Below, piece after piece: positions 11,165 through 23,213 of a stretch of 64,000 nt of DNA. The position numbers were made by a program, and so were the translations under genes. Positions within the stretch are counted from its first letter, which is position 1. Each line of letters starts with the position of its first letter. Below the pieces are notes generated by a model. It was not told where the DNA came from and made no database searches. It saw only the letters and a program-made list of their open reading frames with translations. This DNA is from Pelomyxa schiedti (taxonomy: Eukaryota; Evosea; Pelobiontida; Pelomyxidae): positions 58,389 to 122,388 of the forward strand of contig JAHLWZ010000811.1 of the NCBI GenBank assembly GCA_020536535.1, written 5' to 3'.

Positions 11165-14100
11165 TTATGAAGACCCTGAGGGTGCTCTTTTCTCAATGGC
11201 GAGTGAGAGGTCAAACGCCTCCTTCTCAGTCAAGGAGTCCAAGTTGTTGAGGAAGTGCTGTATTGCGTCTATTCGCGTGAAGTTGTAGGGTTTCTGGGAA
11301 GAGTGAGTGTGATAAGGTGGAGCCACAAAGAAGTGTAAGTTTGTGTACCTGTTGGTACTGTTGCATTTCTTGTATGACCGCTGCAACCATCCGGAATTTG
11401 GCAAAATGTACATAGGTGTTTTCAACGGTATCATTGTTTCCTTCCTCTGTAGTGGTATAGTAAGTAAAAAGGCACGAAACATTTTTTTGGGAGGCTCCTC
11501 ACCAATGAAAGTTAGGTCCGTCAAATACACTCCCAAATAAGGAATACAAGGTGGATTTGCCCGGTGCAAGTGCCCGCGGAAATTGGCAAAGCTAGAGGTT
11601 GGAGCTGTTACAGATGCCATTTTTTCCAATGTCTTCGTGGTTTCCTTCACCTACTGTATGTTAAACAAACTGACTTGGAAATCTCTGATATGTACCTCTG
11701 CCCAGGTGAGTTTGAGCCGGGTAATAGCAGAAGAATTCAAGCCAGCAGATATTTCGAAGACAGCGTTGAAGTTATTCAACTTATACAATTCCTGAGAGTA
11801 TTGTTACCAGAAAAATCATAAACTTGGTGCCAACTTCTAGTATTCGAATGAACTTCCGGACGATATTAGCTCTTTTTCTCAGGTCTGGTTCTTTGACAAT
11901 TGTTGCTGTTGTCCAATTGCTTACCTACCAAATGGTGCTTACTTTGAGTTACCAAATTATGAGTCCATACCGCGTTGAAGCGGTGAATCATTGCCAACAA
12001 ATTTGGACTTCTTTTCTCCTTATCTTTTTTGGACCATGATAATGACAACATCTCTTTGGCTTGAATATTCTTCCTAGTTGAGTCCCGAGGAAATGATAGA
12101 AAAGAAACACACCACATATAGCTCAAATTCTTGCATGGACATCTGCCGGGCCATTTCCACAGGGTCAATCTCCTCAAAATTGGCTCTGGATGGAACTATA
12201 GGTGGAGGAGGTTCTGAACTAAACACCCAAGATCGTTGCAGTATAGCACTTCCTAACGCCTAAAAAGGTTGAGCACTGAACGTTCGAACGGATTCATACC
12301 AGTCGCTTATCCAAACCAGGTTTTAGGAGGCCCTGAACTTCTTTGTTAGCCTCCACAAAACGCTTGTATGTTTCTAGTAATGTCGAATCATCCCAGAAAT
12401 CATGCCAGTAATTATCTGTCCAACGACGCAAAACATTGCAAATCCTTTATACAGTTGCAATTGGCCAATTGGAGAGTGTTGAGGGTGAAATGCGAACCTG
12501 AGACGAGTTGTTTTTTTCTTAACAGTGCGTTGCTGTGCGGAGACAGATTGATCCCTAACTTCTTCTTCTGTGGAAGTATTATCATCAAATCTGTGGAGTT
12601 TGTTAGAAAACAAAATGGAAGTAAGTTTCGTACGCCTTAATGACCATTCCCAATACAGTGTTAGCGTCAGTATAGCTTCTATATGTAAGAAGGAAGATAT
12701 CCAAATATTGTGCTGATTGAAAGGATTTGTATACAAAAAAAAAAAAAAAAAAAAAAGTACATTCAACATTCTTGGCAAACAGGCGAGCAACAAGCTTTTC
12801 TATCGTTCCGCCCTTAATTTCTTTTTCTGGGTTATTTGGGTTCTTTTTATCTATGGAATATATTATCCCCTCTTCTGACTAATAGAAGTGAACAAGATTT
12901 ATGGTTACAAGCGTGAAACATACATAGTCTGAAGTGGTATTCAGGGCAGCTTCTAGTTGCCCTTGAAGCGTCTTGCACATTTTCTTTTTTGCAAAATTAG
13001 GATAGAGTTAAAGAGAGGGGGGGGCAATACTTGAAGAACTTCCTTTCCTGTTTTGAGTTTGGTAACCTCTTCTGTGAGACTCAAAAAAGTTTTCTTTCAA
13101 TGAATTATTTAGGAAAGAAAGAAGTTGGGAGTGCTAACAATGGCGAGCATCTGATACTGGATATGGTTTCTTTCCATACGCATAATACAATTTTCGGCCG
13201 CCGTATCAAATGCTTCAGTTGAAATTCTCAATTCATTAAAGTGTAGAAGTTGGTCCAATCCAGGTGTGCCAGAAAGACTATAAGGAATGAATAAGCGAGA
13301 GCCCTGCTAGAAGAGGTGCTACGCTACTTCTTTTTTGTCAAATCTAGTTGCTCTCGCAGAATTTTTAACTCTGGCTTCAGTTTTGCATTCTCCGCCAATA
13401 CAACTGGTGATGCAGAGTGTGATCCTACAAATAGTTTAGTTTCCAATACGTTTTCAGACAAAAATCGAATTAGATACCACGTCTCTGTGTGAGAAATGAT
13501 CTCTGCCAAGAACCTGAACTAGTAAGTGAGCCTTGCTCCGCTTCTTCTATGCTACCCCGTCTCTGAGTTCCAGTTAGAGGAGAGTGAAGTTTAGTTATTA
13601 AATAGATTACAGGAGGCATTGATTGGCGGAATTCGCGAGTCGGACGATTGCTCACTGTGGTGGAGCTGCTTGATACAAGTTAAAAAAATTTAAGAGTAGA
13701 AAGTGAAATGAAACCTCGTTGCTGGAGGTGGGATAAAGTCGGAGGGAGGAGGAATATCAGCTGGTGGTGGTGGGGGAATATCTAACAAAAAAAAAAAAAA
13801 AAAAAGGTTAAGAGTAAACACTACAAACTTGGCTGCATACCCACGTAAGGTGAGGATGGGGCAACAGGTGGAGGAACTGGATCAGTGAAAGGTGGTGGAG
13901 GCGGCAGTGAGTCTGTCACCGGGGGAGGTGGTAATACATTGTCCAACACAAGCGGGGGTGGTGGCGGGGCAGTGAACGGCAGCGGCGGCGGCGAACCGTA
14001 AAGCAAAGAGGCCGGGATGTCGCCGGGCGGGGGAGGCGGCGGCAGCTCCGCGGGCAGCGGCGGGTGCGTGGGGGTGCGAGGGGTCGACAGCGGCGACAGC

Positions 14101-14852
14101 GGGGGCACGGGGGCAGCGAATGCGGGCGAGGTGGAGTTCTGCGGGGGAGGGAAGTACATCTCGCAGGCAACGAAGCTGGGCGGGGGTGGGATGACAGTTG
14201 CAGACATTTCGACGGTGGAGGGCGGCTCGACGTCGGAATAGGTCGGGAACATGGCTATTTCGGCGGTGGACTGGGCGGGCCTCTCGGCCGAAAGTGCAAC
14301 TGCAAACATTGGGCTGCTGATCAGAGTCGGGGGAGGGGGAAGGGGCATGGGCATGACGGGCATCGGGAGCGGCGGGAGGGTGGACGGGATTGTGGGAGGG
14401 CCCAGGGGAGGGAAAGGGGGCGGCGGCGACGGGGACGGGGGGCACTGGGAGTACGAGTTCGGGATTGTGGGAGAGGTGGCGGGGCGGACCGGCGGGCTTC
14501 CCATAACTCCGCCGGTGCCGCTGCTTTTGCGCGGAGGCAGCAGGAACGTGGGCAGGACCACGCCCGGGTGCTGCTGGTGGAGATTACGGTCCGGGGTCTG
14601 CGCCGGGCTCGGGGGGCAATTATGGGGTGTTGCGTTTCCGTTGCCGTTCGGCCCCGGGGAATCAGAGGAGCTCCTTATCGGCGGTGTGTGTGAAACTACA
14701 GGCTCCGACAGCGGCGATGACGATGACAGAGGGGTGCCCCAGTCGTCCAAGTTGGGTGCCGCGTGATCCGCGTAGCCGTCGTCGTCACCAGGTTGGCGCG
14801 ACACGGCAGCGAGCAGTTGCTCCTCGGTGAATCCGAACTGGTCCAGGCTCAT
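11165..14852 (-). CDS. RasGEF (CDC25-type) with proline-rich N-terminus
   Basis: A guanine nucleotide exchange factor for Ras-like GTPases. The first exon (14852 to about 13840) is GC-rich and encodes about 340 residues dominated by Pro runs (FH1-like, possibly SH3/WW/profilin-binding). A poly-T intron leads to another Pro-rich exon. The RasGEF-N domain follows at about 12870-12330, with GTIEKLVARLF, YLDIFLLTYRSYTDANTVL and WTDNYWHDFWDDSTLLETY. The catalytic domain lies at about 12230-11530: FEEIDPVEMARQMSMQEFEL, then MIHRFNAVWT, then NFRGHLHRANPPCIPYLGVY followed by LTDLTFIGEE. The C-terminus IDAIQHFLNNLDSLTEKEAF is typical of the family end. The order and completeness argue for a functional gene. 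Many small introns; only some borders were checked. Confidence 0.88.
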
Positions 14853-15644
14853 GAGGGTTTCAGAACTTGGCGCACTCGGCTTCCAACACTTTTTTTTTGT
14901 TGTTGTGTGTTCTGGCTTTTTTTTTTGTTTTTCTTATTGACACTGGATTTTCGGGTTGATGATGATCGATGCCTTTTATTGATAACAGACTAAAAAAGGA
15001 GCCTGGCCGTTCCTGTGTCAACGCATAAATCGCAAGTTACAGGAAACAAGCTTGGAACAGTGTCGAAGTCCCGGAGAAACAACGAAGAAAGTGAAAGGAG
15101 GGCTTTGAAGCAACAAAGCTAGCGACAGATCTTTCACTTCCTTGTTGTCTCACGGTCCTCAATCCTTATGAACTCGCCCAAAACTTATGGTCTGTTGTTC
15201 CTGTACTCTTCACTGTTTTCCACCACACCACCAACAATCCACATACAACCAGGACTTAATCCCTGGTTGCCAACCACAGACCCATATCTGTTTACTGGAC
15301 GAAAGATCTCGAGTTCCACCATTACTTGCGCTTTACCATCAGGTCACAAGGGGCTCCATTCGCATGCGCATACATCTAACGTTTTTGGTGATGGTTACGA
15401 ATTCGCCAGTCTTCAAGTCCCCGCATTACGTGTCATTATCATCACAGGGGTGTGTTTGTTTTGTTCTCTGCGTTGGCTCGGGATCCACTAACAGGATTGT
15501 TTGGGGTTTTGGGGTGCGGCGTTGTTATTCAATCGAGTATTGAAATTCTTATTCAGATTTTTCCACCAAGGAAGAGAAACAAAAACAAAACAAAACAAAA
15601 CAAAAAAACAAAGAATCCAAAACAACAACAATACCCGTTCCCCA
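14853..15644. promoter_or_regulatory. Divergent intergenic region (RasGEF / Amidase_6)
   Basis: Nearly 800 bases between two divergent start codons, one of the longest gene-free stretches here. Short frames over 15168-15543 have no recognisable domain and no consistent splice structure, so I treat the stretch as non-coding. Next to the Amidase_6 start there is a strongly A-rich leader with repeated CAAAA units (about 15580-15612). Next to the RasGEF start there are T runs that read as A-rich leader on its sense strand. Either side could hold 5' UTR introns. Confidence 0.4.
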
Positions 15645-16548
15645 ATGAAAGTCGTTGCCATTTTGTTTGCGTTTTTCGCGGCCACCGTCGTTGCGTACAC
15701 ACACAGCAGCGCCGTGGACTACGCGTCCAAGTGGTGGAGCTCGTGCAACCACGATTGCTCTGGTGCCTACACAACATGCTCACCATGGAGCTACTGGGGC
15801 AGTGAGGAGTGCGGCTACGAATCTCACGGAGGAGGTTTGTACTTTTCGGTTCTCCCCCCCCATCTTACTTCTTCCTCTTTCGTTTGGCAGTTTCGTAGTT
15901 TCTTTGGAATGCTAACCTGAGTGCCTTTTAGATTGTGCCAACTTTGTTTCTCAGTGCCTCCTTGCTGGTGGACACGACTCATTGGTTTGTTTTTCGTTTC
16001 CCTATCTGTGGATCTAAGTTCGTATCTCAGACCAAGTCGCCCTGCCGTGGCTACCCTTGCGGAAAGGAAGAAGTCGGAGCTGAGAATCTCGATCAATGCC
16101 TTTAGTGTGTACAAAAATTCGCTTTTCCTCATGTTTACCTTCGCTTCATAGTACCAACTACGGATGGACCCACAAGTGCGGCAGCAAACTGGCACCACCA
16201 GATAACATCGTAGCCGGCGATGTTGCGATCTTCCATACCTGTGCGTCTCTTCCCTTTATGGATATTTCGTTCTCACATTTTATTTTACCGTTTCCCCACT
16301 GCAGCATCCTGCTCTGATTACTCTGTACGTTTTTTTTTTCCCCCACAGTGATCTATCTAACACAAATTTAGGCACATGCCACTCTTGTGGTCTACAGGTC
16401 TGGAACTACAGCCAACATAGCTTGCCATTCCAGTGAACATTTTAGTATGACGCGTGTATTTCAAATTTTTCCCTTACATCTATTAGACTACTCTTACACC
16501 AACTACTTGTCCTCTATGCCCTACGTAGACTGGTTGCACCATGATTAA
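15645..16548 (+). CDS. Secreted putative amidase (Amidase_6 family)
   Basis: The ATG at 15645 starts a clean signal peptide, MKVVAILFAFFAATVVA, with likely cleavage before YTHSSA. The mature part opens with SAVDYASKWW, and after an intron carries DCANFVSQCLLAGGHDS, the hallmark of the Amidase_6 (PF12671) papain-like fold with its presumed catalytic Cys. Later exons give GWTHKCGSKLAPPDNIVAGD with VAIFHT directly after it, a His-containing strand (HATLVV), IACHSS, and the end YTNYLSSMPYVDWLHHD before TAA at 16546-16548. An AATAAA follows at 16598-16603. The family is mainly bacterial and is thought to cut peptide or amide bonds. Here a secreted enzyme could attack bacterial wall peptides or other extracellular material. 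Catalytic function is inferred from the family. Exons between 15835 and 16360 are approximate. Confidence 0.75.
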
Positions 16549-16597
16549 ATCCACAATGTAAAAGAGCTCTGAAAGCATTTTCGTTTAAACGTGAAAC

Positions 16598-16603
16598 AAT
16601 AAA
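16598..16603 (+). terminator. Candidate polyadenylation signal AATAAA for the Amidase_6 gene
   Basis: A canonical AATAAA lies 50 bases after the TAA stop at 16548, in an AT-rich convergent intergenic region shared with the kinase gene on the other strand. Confidence 0.4.
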
Positions 16604-16695
16604 GAAACAATGTTTTTTCCCTGGGTTTGGAATTTTTTTTTGTTTTTTTTTTTTTAATTAAATACAGCTGTGAACAACAAAAAAGGGGGAAGTAC

Positions 16696-19600
16696 TCAGT
16701 GCCAGTTAGCGCAAGTATTCTTAGAACAGTGAGAGAAATGCGATAATAAAAAAAAAGGAAAGAACAAGTACCCGGAATTCCTCTAACTGAAGAAGGCATT
16801 CTGTGGCACTTGGCCTTTGGCCTGGTTCAGGAGACCAGCAGGCTCGTATCAAATTTGCAAAAGGCTCCGGGCAGTTGGGGTTAATTGTGGGCCTGCATAA
16901 AGTGAGTGTTCCCGTTACAATTCTCAAGAGCGCGCAAAGTACCTCAAGTTCCTCTCGGCTGCCTGTACCAGAATTTGGAAGTCAAAGTGGATATACGGAA
17001 ACTCAGCAAAAGGCGCTGCATATTTCCCAGATATAAATCGTTCCGCGAGCTCCCACATTATAATGCCCATGCTGTAAACATCGGAAGCGGTGGTGAAGGT
17101 TGTTCCGCGGTACACTTCAAGAAATAAATACCACATGAGTAAAAGAGTTGAAAACTACATTCTGGAGCACAGTAGTTCATGGTTCCTACCAGTCGTCCTA
17201 GTGTTGATTTGTTTGTAGCAGTTTGACTACGGGAAAGCCCGAAGTCAGCGAGCTTCACAATAAGTTTCTTCGTAACCTGGGGAAAGTGAGTAAGTGGTAA
17301 ACACAGATCGGTCAACCAGTAGATTGAGGCTTTTGAGGTCTCTATGCATGATAGCTGGTTCTCGTGTGTGCAGGAACTTGAGACCAGAAAACGCTTGGTG
17401 CGAGAAGTCAATTACCAAGTTCCATGTAAAGGTTACATCTGGTTCGGACATGAGATGTACAAGTGTCCCCCTGTACGGAGTTAGTTCAACCAATAGAGAG
17501 AACATAATCCCACCTGTGGCACATTTCCATGACCATACACAGCCGACTTTCTACGCAGGCTCCGTAAAAGGAAACCAAATTGGGGTGGTTCGTGGATCTA
17601 GGGGAAAGAGGACATGAGGATATTGCTTAAATAGATATTAGAAAACCTTAGAATTGCAAACTCTTTCTTAAACTCTTCGAGCACTTTCCCATCCAAACAA
17701 GTACTTTTCAGAACTTTTACTGCGACAATCTTGCCGGCATATCTGGCTTTATACACTTTTGCAAAGGTACCAGAGCTGATTTTACTGATGTACTTGATCT
17801 AGACCCGATTAATAAGTACCATTGGAAGAGGCTGTATACCTGGTCTTCAGGGATCCATGATGTTTTCTCAGACGGGTTATCAATCAAGATTGCTGTTGAG
17901 GTTTTTGGGGTTTTCTCAGTTCGTTTTGCTGCCATTTATAAGAGTTTAAAAAGAAAATTAGTGATATTACCAGCAGTCGAGTCAACAAGAATGAACAACT
18001 TTTTAGTTTTCTCCATTGCGCTTATCAGAGGTTGAAGAACAACATCACCTTGGACCTGTGAGGAGCAAACACCAGATTCAATAAATTCTTGAGTAATGGG
18101 CACTGTTTCAGGTGGTTGACCATCAACAATGAAAAGACGGTAGCTAAACAAAGTGAACTCTTGGGGGGGGGAAAAAAAAAGAAGTCAGGAAAACCTTCTT
18201 TCTGCAGCATCTTCGTCAGTATCGAATTCACTAAACTGTTCACAAAGATCTGCTGCCGTGCAACTTTTGTCAATGGCCATTGTCCAGCAAGTTTCAGTGC
18301 CTGCATCCAGAAAATGAAGTTGAATCAGAGTCTGAATTTAGTTAGAGGGATCCATGTAGAAGGCTGGAGAAGTCATGGGTTTTACTAGATTTGTGGGGTT
18401 CTTCTTCCCGGTTGCAAGGCGACGAGGTTGAGTTTCTCCGAATGCTATCACTTTCTGAGGAGTTTTTTTTATGGCAGAGATTTTTTTTGGTGCTTCATCT
18501 TCTGCTGCAGCCAAGCTTTTATGGTTATGTGTGGAGCTGGAACTAGAAGTGGAATGTCGATGTCTGTGATGGTGCCCAGATTTCAGTGAATCATCTGTTG
18601 AGGTATCCAGGGGAGTTTCAACCTGCACTTCATTAAGATGGTTTGGAATTTTCGGGTTACATACAGCTGCTGGCATAGGAGGTGGATCCCTTTTGGTATA
18701 ACGTTTGAGACTGCGGGATAAGTTAGATTACAGGAGCATCATGATGCTGTACCTTATTGGTGCAGGGGAGGAAAGTTGTAAATTCGAATTGGAAGAGGAA
18801 CTAGATTTTGCCCCAAGAGGTGTTGTGACCTCGTCTGCATATTTTTTTGGTACTTTTCGTTATAGAAGAACAATTAAGGTGAAGTCACACCTGCGTGAGT
18901 AGTGTTTAGAAGCAATTCCGATGCTGTAGGTGGTCTCTCAGAGTGCCTCCGTCGATGTTTAGATTTCTGCAGAGGGGTACTGTCCGACTTTTTTGTTGTT
19001 TCAGGTGACTCTTTGCCTTGCGAATCGGAGAGTGTGGGTGTATTAGCATTTGGAGGCGAATCACTGTTGCAGATTCCCGGCGAGTCGGACAAATGCAAAA
19101 TGTCTGCACTGGACGCCAGGCCGCCCGTTTTGCGTGTCTTCATGTGTAGCGGCGTGTGCACGCCATTGGTGCCATTTGTTCCGGGTGCTGGGTCGGCAGT
19201 ACTAGTAAATGGTGGAGTGCCAAGAGGTTGAGGTGCAAAAGAAGAAGGCTGGTCCAGGTTACTTCCATTTGTGGTGCTGCTGGTGTTGGTGTTGGTTTCT
19301 TCATCACCCGTCTTGAGTGACGAAGCGTCGTCGGAGGTTGTGTCTGTGGTATTTAACAGGTGGGATTGTGGCGACTGCGAGAGTGGTGAGTTCGACACCG
19401 CCAGGGGCGAGCCCGACGGCGGCGAGTGCTGCTGCTGCGGGGGGGTCGCGGTGGCGGTGGAGGTGGAGGCGGAGGCGGCCACCACGGGCGCGGTGAACGC
19501 GGCGGGCAGGGACATGCGCCAGGACCGCCGGCTGGCCCCCACGGTGCTCGCGCGGTCCCGCAGCAGCAGCGACGGCGGCAGCGCCGGCGACGCGGAGAGG

Positions 19601-20160
19601 CCGCCCCCCGCCGCCGGCGAGGTCAGCAGCGAGGGCGAGACGGGCGAGCTGCCGTTGCTGCCGCTGCCGTTGCCGTTGGTGTTGCTGTTGCTCTCGGACG
19701 ACGACGGCGGGGGCGCCGCCAGGGACGACGAGGCCGAGGCGGACTTGGTGGCGCCCCCGCCGTCGCTGGTGTTGTGCGGGAGGGCGCTGGTGTCGGACTT
19801 GCGGCGGAGGTGTATGTGCAGGTGCGGGTGCAGGACCGAGTTGCTGCGCCTCCTCTGGTTGTCGTCCGAGGAGGCGGCCGCCGAGGCGGGCGCGGCGCTG
19901 CTGCTGCTGCTGCTGCTGCTGCTAGTCGTGGTGGTGCTCCCGCCTCGCGCGGCCGCGTCCGCCTCGCGCTGTAGGTCGACGAGGAAGTCCTTCTGGTTGA
20001 AGTTGGCGGGGAGGCTCATGCGCTTGTCGCGGCCCGAGGCCGAGCGTAGGCTCCCGCCTCCCGTGCCCATCTCGCCGCCGCGGGTAGAGTTCACGATGCG
20101 TGAGATCTCGTCGTCGTCGAGGGCGCCGCCGCCCCGTCCCCCCGCGTGGCCGTTTCCCAT
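16696..20160 (-). CDS. TKL-type Ser/Thr protein kinase with long low-complexity N-terminus
   Basis: The ATG at 20160 opens a GC-rich exon (20160 to about 18890) of more than 420 codons rich in Ser, Ala, Gly and Thr. Its start includes RMSLPANFNQKDFLVDLQRE and a polyserine run. A middle region (18310-17950) contains GQWPLTKVARQQIFVNSLVN and LFIVDGQPPETVPITQEFIE; I do not recognise it. The kinase domain lies at about 17850-16780: glycine loop SSGTFAKVYKARYAGK, catalytic Lys in IVAVKVLKS, catalytic loop HRDLKSLNLLVD, metal-binding DFGLSRS, GTMNYCAPE, and DVYSMGIIMWEL. HRDLKSLN and the GTFAKVY loop fit the tyrosine-kinase-like group that is expanded in amoebae. All key residues are present, so it should be active. 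A 52-nt intron (16720-16771) gives a last short exon ending in NTCANWH and a stop. Substrate and pathway cannot be read from the sequence. Confidence 0.85.
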
Positions 20161-20560
20161 AACCGTACGGTTGTTGTGGTTGTTGTGGTCGGGGGGTCGG
20201 TTTTACTTCGGGGTGGGTGAGGCGTTGCTCGTACTCGGGAGTATTTGGTTGGTGGGAGTTGTTGTTTGGTTGTTTTCCTCTGTTTGTTCGGGTTATTTTT
20301 TTGTTGATTGAACTGATTTTCGCGGAGGCCATTTCTGGAATAAATGCCGAAGTGAAAAGGGAACAAAAAGTGTTATTTTTCTCAGCCCAATGGGAGTAGC
20401 TCAATTGTGTCTACCTAAAAAAAAACCCAAGGCACCCAGCTGGAAAGCGGTGTGATTAGAGAAAAATAAATATTGCTAAGTCTCTTTGTATTTGCATAGT
20501 GAAAGCCTTTGGTTTTTGGCATTCAACGATTACACCTTTGCTTCGAAGAAATATGTACAC
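20161..20560. promoter_or_regulatory. Tandem intergenic region (sestrin 3' end / kinase 5' end)
   Basis: About 400 bases between the stop of the sestrin gene and the start of the kinase gene, both on the minus strand. It should hold the kinase promoter and leader and the sestrin 3' end. On the minus strand the leader just before the kinase ATG is rich in AAC/ACA. A 160-codon frame over 19922-20404 overlaps the kinase exon and looks like a shadow. No element is clear enough to name. Confidence 0.3.
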
Positions 20561-23142
20561 TCAGAGCGATGATGGTGAGAAAGTCTTGTTCATCATAACC
20601 GCATATAATCCATACAACAAGCATGCTTGCTTTTGCGCTTCAAGTGCAAGTAAGCATACACCAACTTTTTCATCTGGCCTGAGGCCAACAGAATCCAGTG
20701 TATCAAAATCCAGGCAAGTAACAGTGCTAGGATAAAATATCACCTTCTTGATGTACAGCTTCAACTGTTTTAAGATGAAACAGTTCACTTCCTGATACTC
20801 ATAATCATCATGAGTAATACCGTGAATCCTGTGGACATAGTGCCACACAGCTTCCCGGAATGGTTCGGTTCTGTCATAGCGTTGTTTGTAAAAACTTTCA
20901 CAAGGGATTAGGTACCTGGTGCATGCCATTGTTAGAGTACGGTCAAAGAGTTTGTGGAGGCATGGGGCAGCTTCTTTACAAAATTCTTCAACCAGCCCAT
21001 ATCCGTGTTGTGACCAACAGTAGTCCTACACGGAATTAAACAACAGTAGTCCTACATGGAAGTAAACAACTCACCTGTCCCCTAAAGAGATTATTGGTTC
21101 TATGATTGAAGTCAACATGAGGTCTATCTTTCCCGCAAAGATACTTTGTTGTATACAAGCCTTGTTGACTCGGTTCCACCACAGGAAGGGCAGAAACAGT
21201 GTCAGGAGAAGTGCACCGCACGATACTGGTTTGAGACAAGTCATGTGGCCGGTCAGGAGAAGATGTACAGCAACTTAATTCGAATTCTGGGTTGATTCCA
21301 CACCCAAAAACAACACTTGATAAAGAGATAAACTCGCATGCAATGATTATCATGGTGACTATCTGAGCAATTGACCATCCTAGTTGGCCTAGATTCTGCT
21401 GTGTTTAGAGTATGTCAAGTTCAGTGGAAGGTACAGACATCAATGTGCTTTCTTTTGAGAGTCCAAGGTTTATTTGCAAGAATGGCAATGACTTTGACAA
21501 TGGCTTGAACTTTTGGAGGGGCATTATCCACTCCAACAAGCCAGTCCTCAGGTCCTTTATTTTGCCTGAATTCTGCCTCTTGTTGATGCACCAGATACTC
21601 ACATCCTCTTCTACTTGCGGCCTAAGAATGATTAAGCGGTATACAGAAAGACGTACAACTTACCAAAATAGCTACATAATGCCTAAGGGGCCTTGGAAGA
21701 GGGTTGTCCAAGCGTAATATTGTATTTATAAGTTCACAATGTGCCTCAAAATATTCAAGATGAACTGATAAAATAAGATCCAAATTCGAAATGGAACCAC
21801 TATAGCCAAAGTATTCCTGCCAGTAACAATGTGAGGCCAGTTAGCATTGCAAGAAATAGATGTGAATTACAATGAAAGCATTGCTTTGGATTGCATCAAG
21901 ACTCAAAGATGGTGAGAATTCATAAAATCGTGATGGCCTTAGATACGTAGGTATCGTTTCCTGGAGGGTGTAATGCGCTAATGAAGAAATTGAGCATGTA
22001 CTCTGGGCATGCATGCAAGATAACGGGATAGTGAAGTAGACACATCATCAAAGGGGCAAGCCATGACGAGTCGTACTATGGTGTGGAGGTGGCTAAGAAG
22101 AATTGATGTATCCACAAACAGCAGTTCAAGCTCTCTCAGTGCTTGGCTACGTATATTTGCATCAGGAGCAAGCAATTTCTGGGAGGAAGTTAAAGAAAGA
22201 AAAACCTAATTTAAAACACGGAGTTGTGACAGCCGTGGTTGGAATTATATAGCAACAAGCTCCATGCTGTTGTAGGGAGTAACCTGAAAAGATGAAAACG
22301 GGTTCTTTGGTGGCAAGTTGTACTCGGTTGCTTCTGTAATGGCAAAAAAAAAAAAAAAAAAAAAAAAGAAAGATTACAAGAGAAAACAAACCAGAACCCC
22401 TCCCTGCAGTCCTCATCAACTAACCTTCACTCACCAGCAGTGGCTGCAAGTCCGACGGCGACGACATGATGAGCATAGGAGGGGACGTACCCATTGGCAG
22501 CGGCATCGGCATGGGGTCGCTCGTGCACAGCATGGGACCCCCGACGAACGACCCGCCCCTGGCGCCAGAGGAGCCCGTGACGTCGTCGCTACGGCTTCTG
22601 CTGCGGACGGTGCTCGTGGCCGCGGGGCCAAAGGGAGGGGCCGGGCCCGGGTGGCGCGGCTGAGGCTGCGGCTGGGGGTGCGGGTGGGAGCAGCAGGAGG
22701 AGGGGGGCGCGGGGAAGCGAGGCTGGAGATGGAAGGGGAGCGGGGACGCGGGGAGGCCCAGGGGAGACCGCGGGGGCGAGCTGTGCCACACCCCGCGCTC
22801 GGGCGAGGGCGACTGGGCCAGCGACGGGGGGTGGAAGGGCTCCGGCGAGGACGAGGGCGACGACGACGACCCCGACGACAAGGAGGGCGAGAACCCCGGC
22901 GGGGACGCGAGGCCACGGGCCGCGGCGGCGGAGGCCGCAGAGGCGGCGGCAGCGGGGGGCGTCACGGCAATCGCGGGCTCCTGCTGCTGCGGGTGCACGC
23001 CGCACTGCGGGAAGCAACAGCAGGGAGGGGAGGGGTTGTAGCCGTTGCTGTTGTGCGGGGAGTCGGACCAGAACCACTGCGGGGAGGATGCGGGGGGATA
23101 CTCGCTGTTGCGATACGGCACCCGTATGCTATCGCTTGTCAT
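20561..23142 (-). CDS. SESN: Sestrin with long proline-rich N-terminal extension
   Basis: Sestrins are stress-induced inhibitors of TORC1, acting through GATOR2, and in animals sense leucine. The GC-rich first exon (23142 to about 22440) encodes about 235 residues rich in Pro, Ser and Ala, not part of the usual family. The sestrin core follows in small exons: ANIRSQALRELELLFVDTSI, HLEYFEAHCELINTILRLDN, then RHYVAIL joining to AASRRGCEYLVHQQE across an intron. This matches the alkyl-hydroperoxidase-like lobe with its conserved Cys. Next come PEDWLVGVDNAPPKVQAIVK and NKPWTLKREHIDV. The C-terminal lobe includes VFGCGINPEF, then FREAVWHYVHRIHGITHDDY followed by EYQEVNCFILKQLKLYIKKV, ending MMNKTFSPSSL. 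These blocks align in order along the whole animal sestrin core. An ATG at 23142 (MTSDSIRV) is the first real ATG in frame. Leucine-binding ability cannot be judged by eye. Confidence 0.88.
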
Positions 23143-23213
23143 CTGACGCGGAACCAAACGGGCAAGGATGTAAGTTCGGTTCGCGGCTTTGCAGGAAAAA
23201 TTGAAGTGTTTCC

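Noticed and set aside
15168-15543. Two overlapping plus-strand frames of about 110 codons
   Set aside because: No recognisable domain and no support from flanking splice sites; it lies in the divergent intergenic region.
19271-20311. A 346-codon plus-strand open frame, with overlapping frames at 19426-19974
   Set aside because: It is antisense to the GC-rich first exon of the kinase gene. Long shadow frames are expected in GC-rich low-complexity coding sequence, and it shows no domain.
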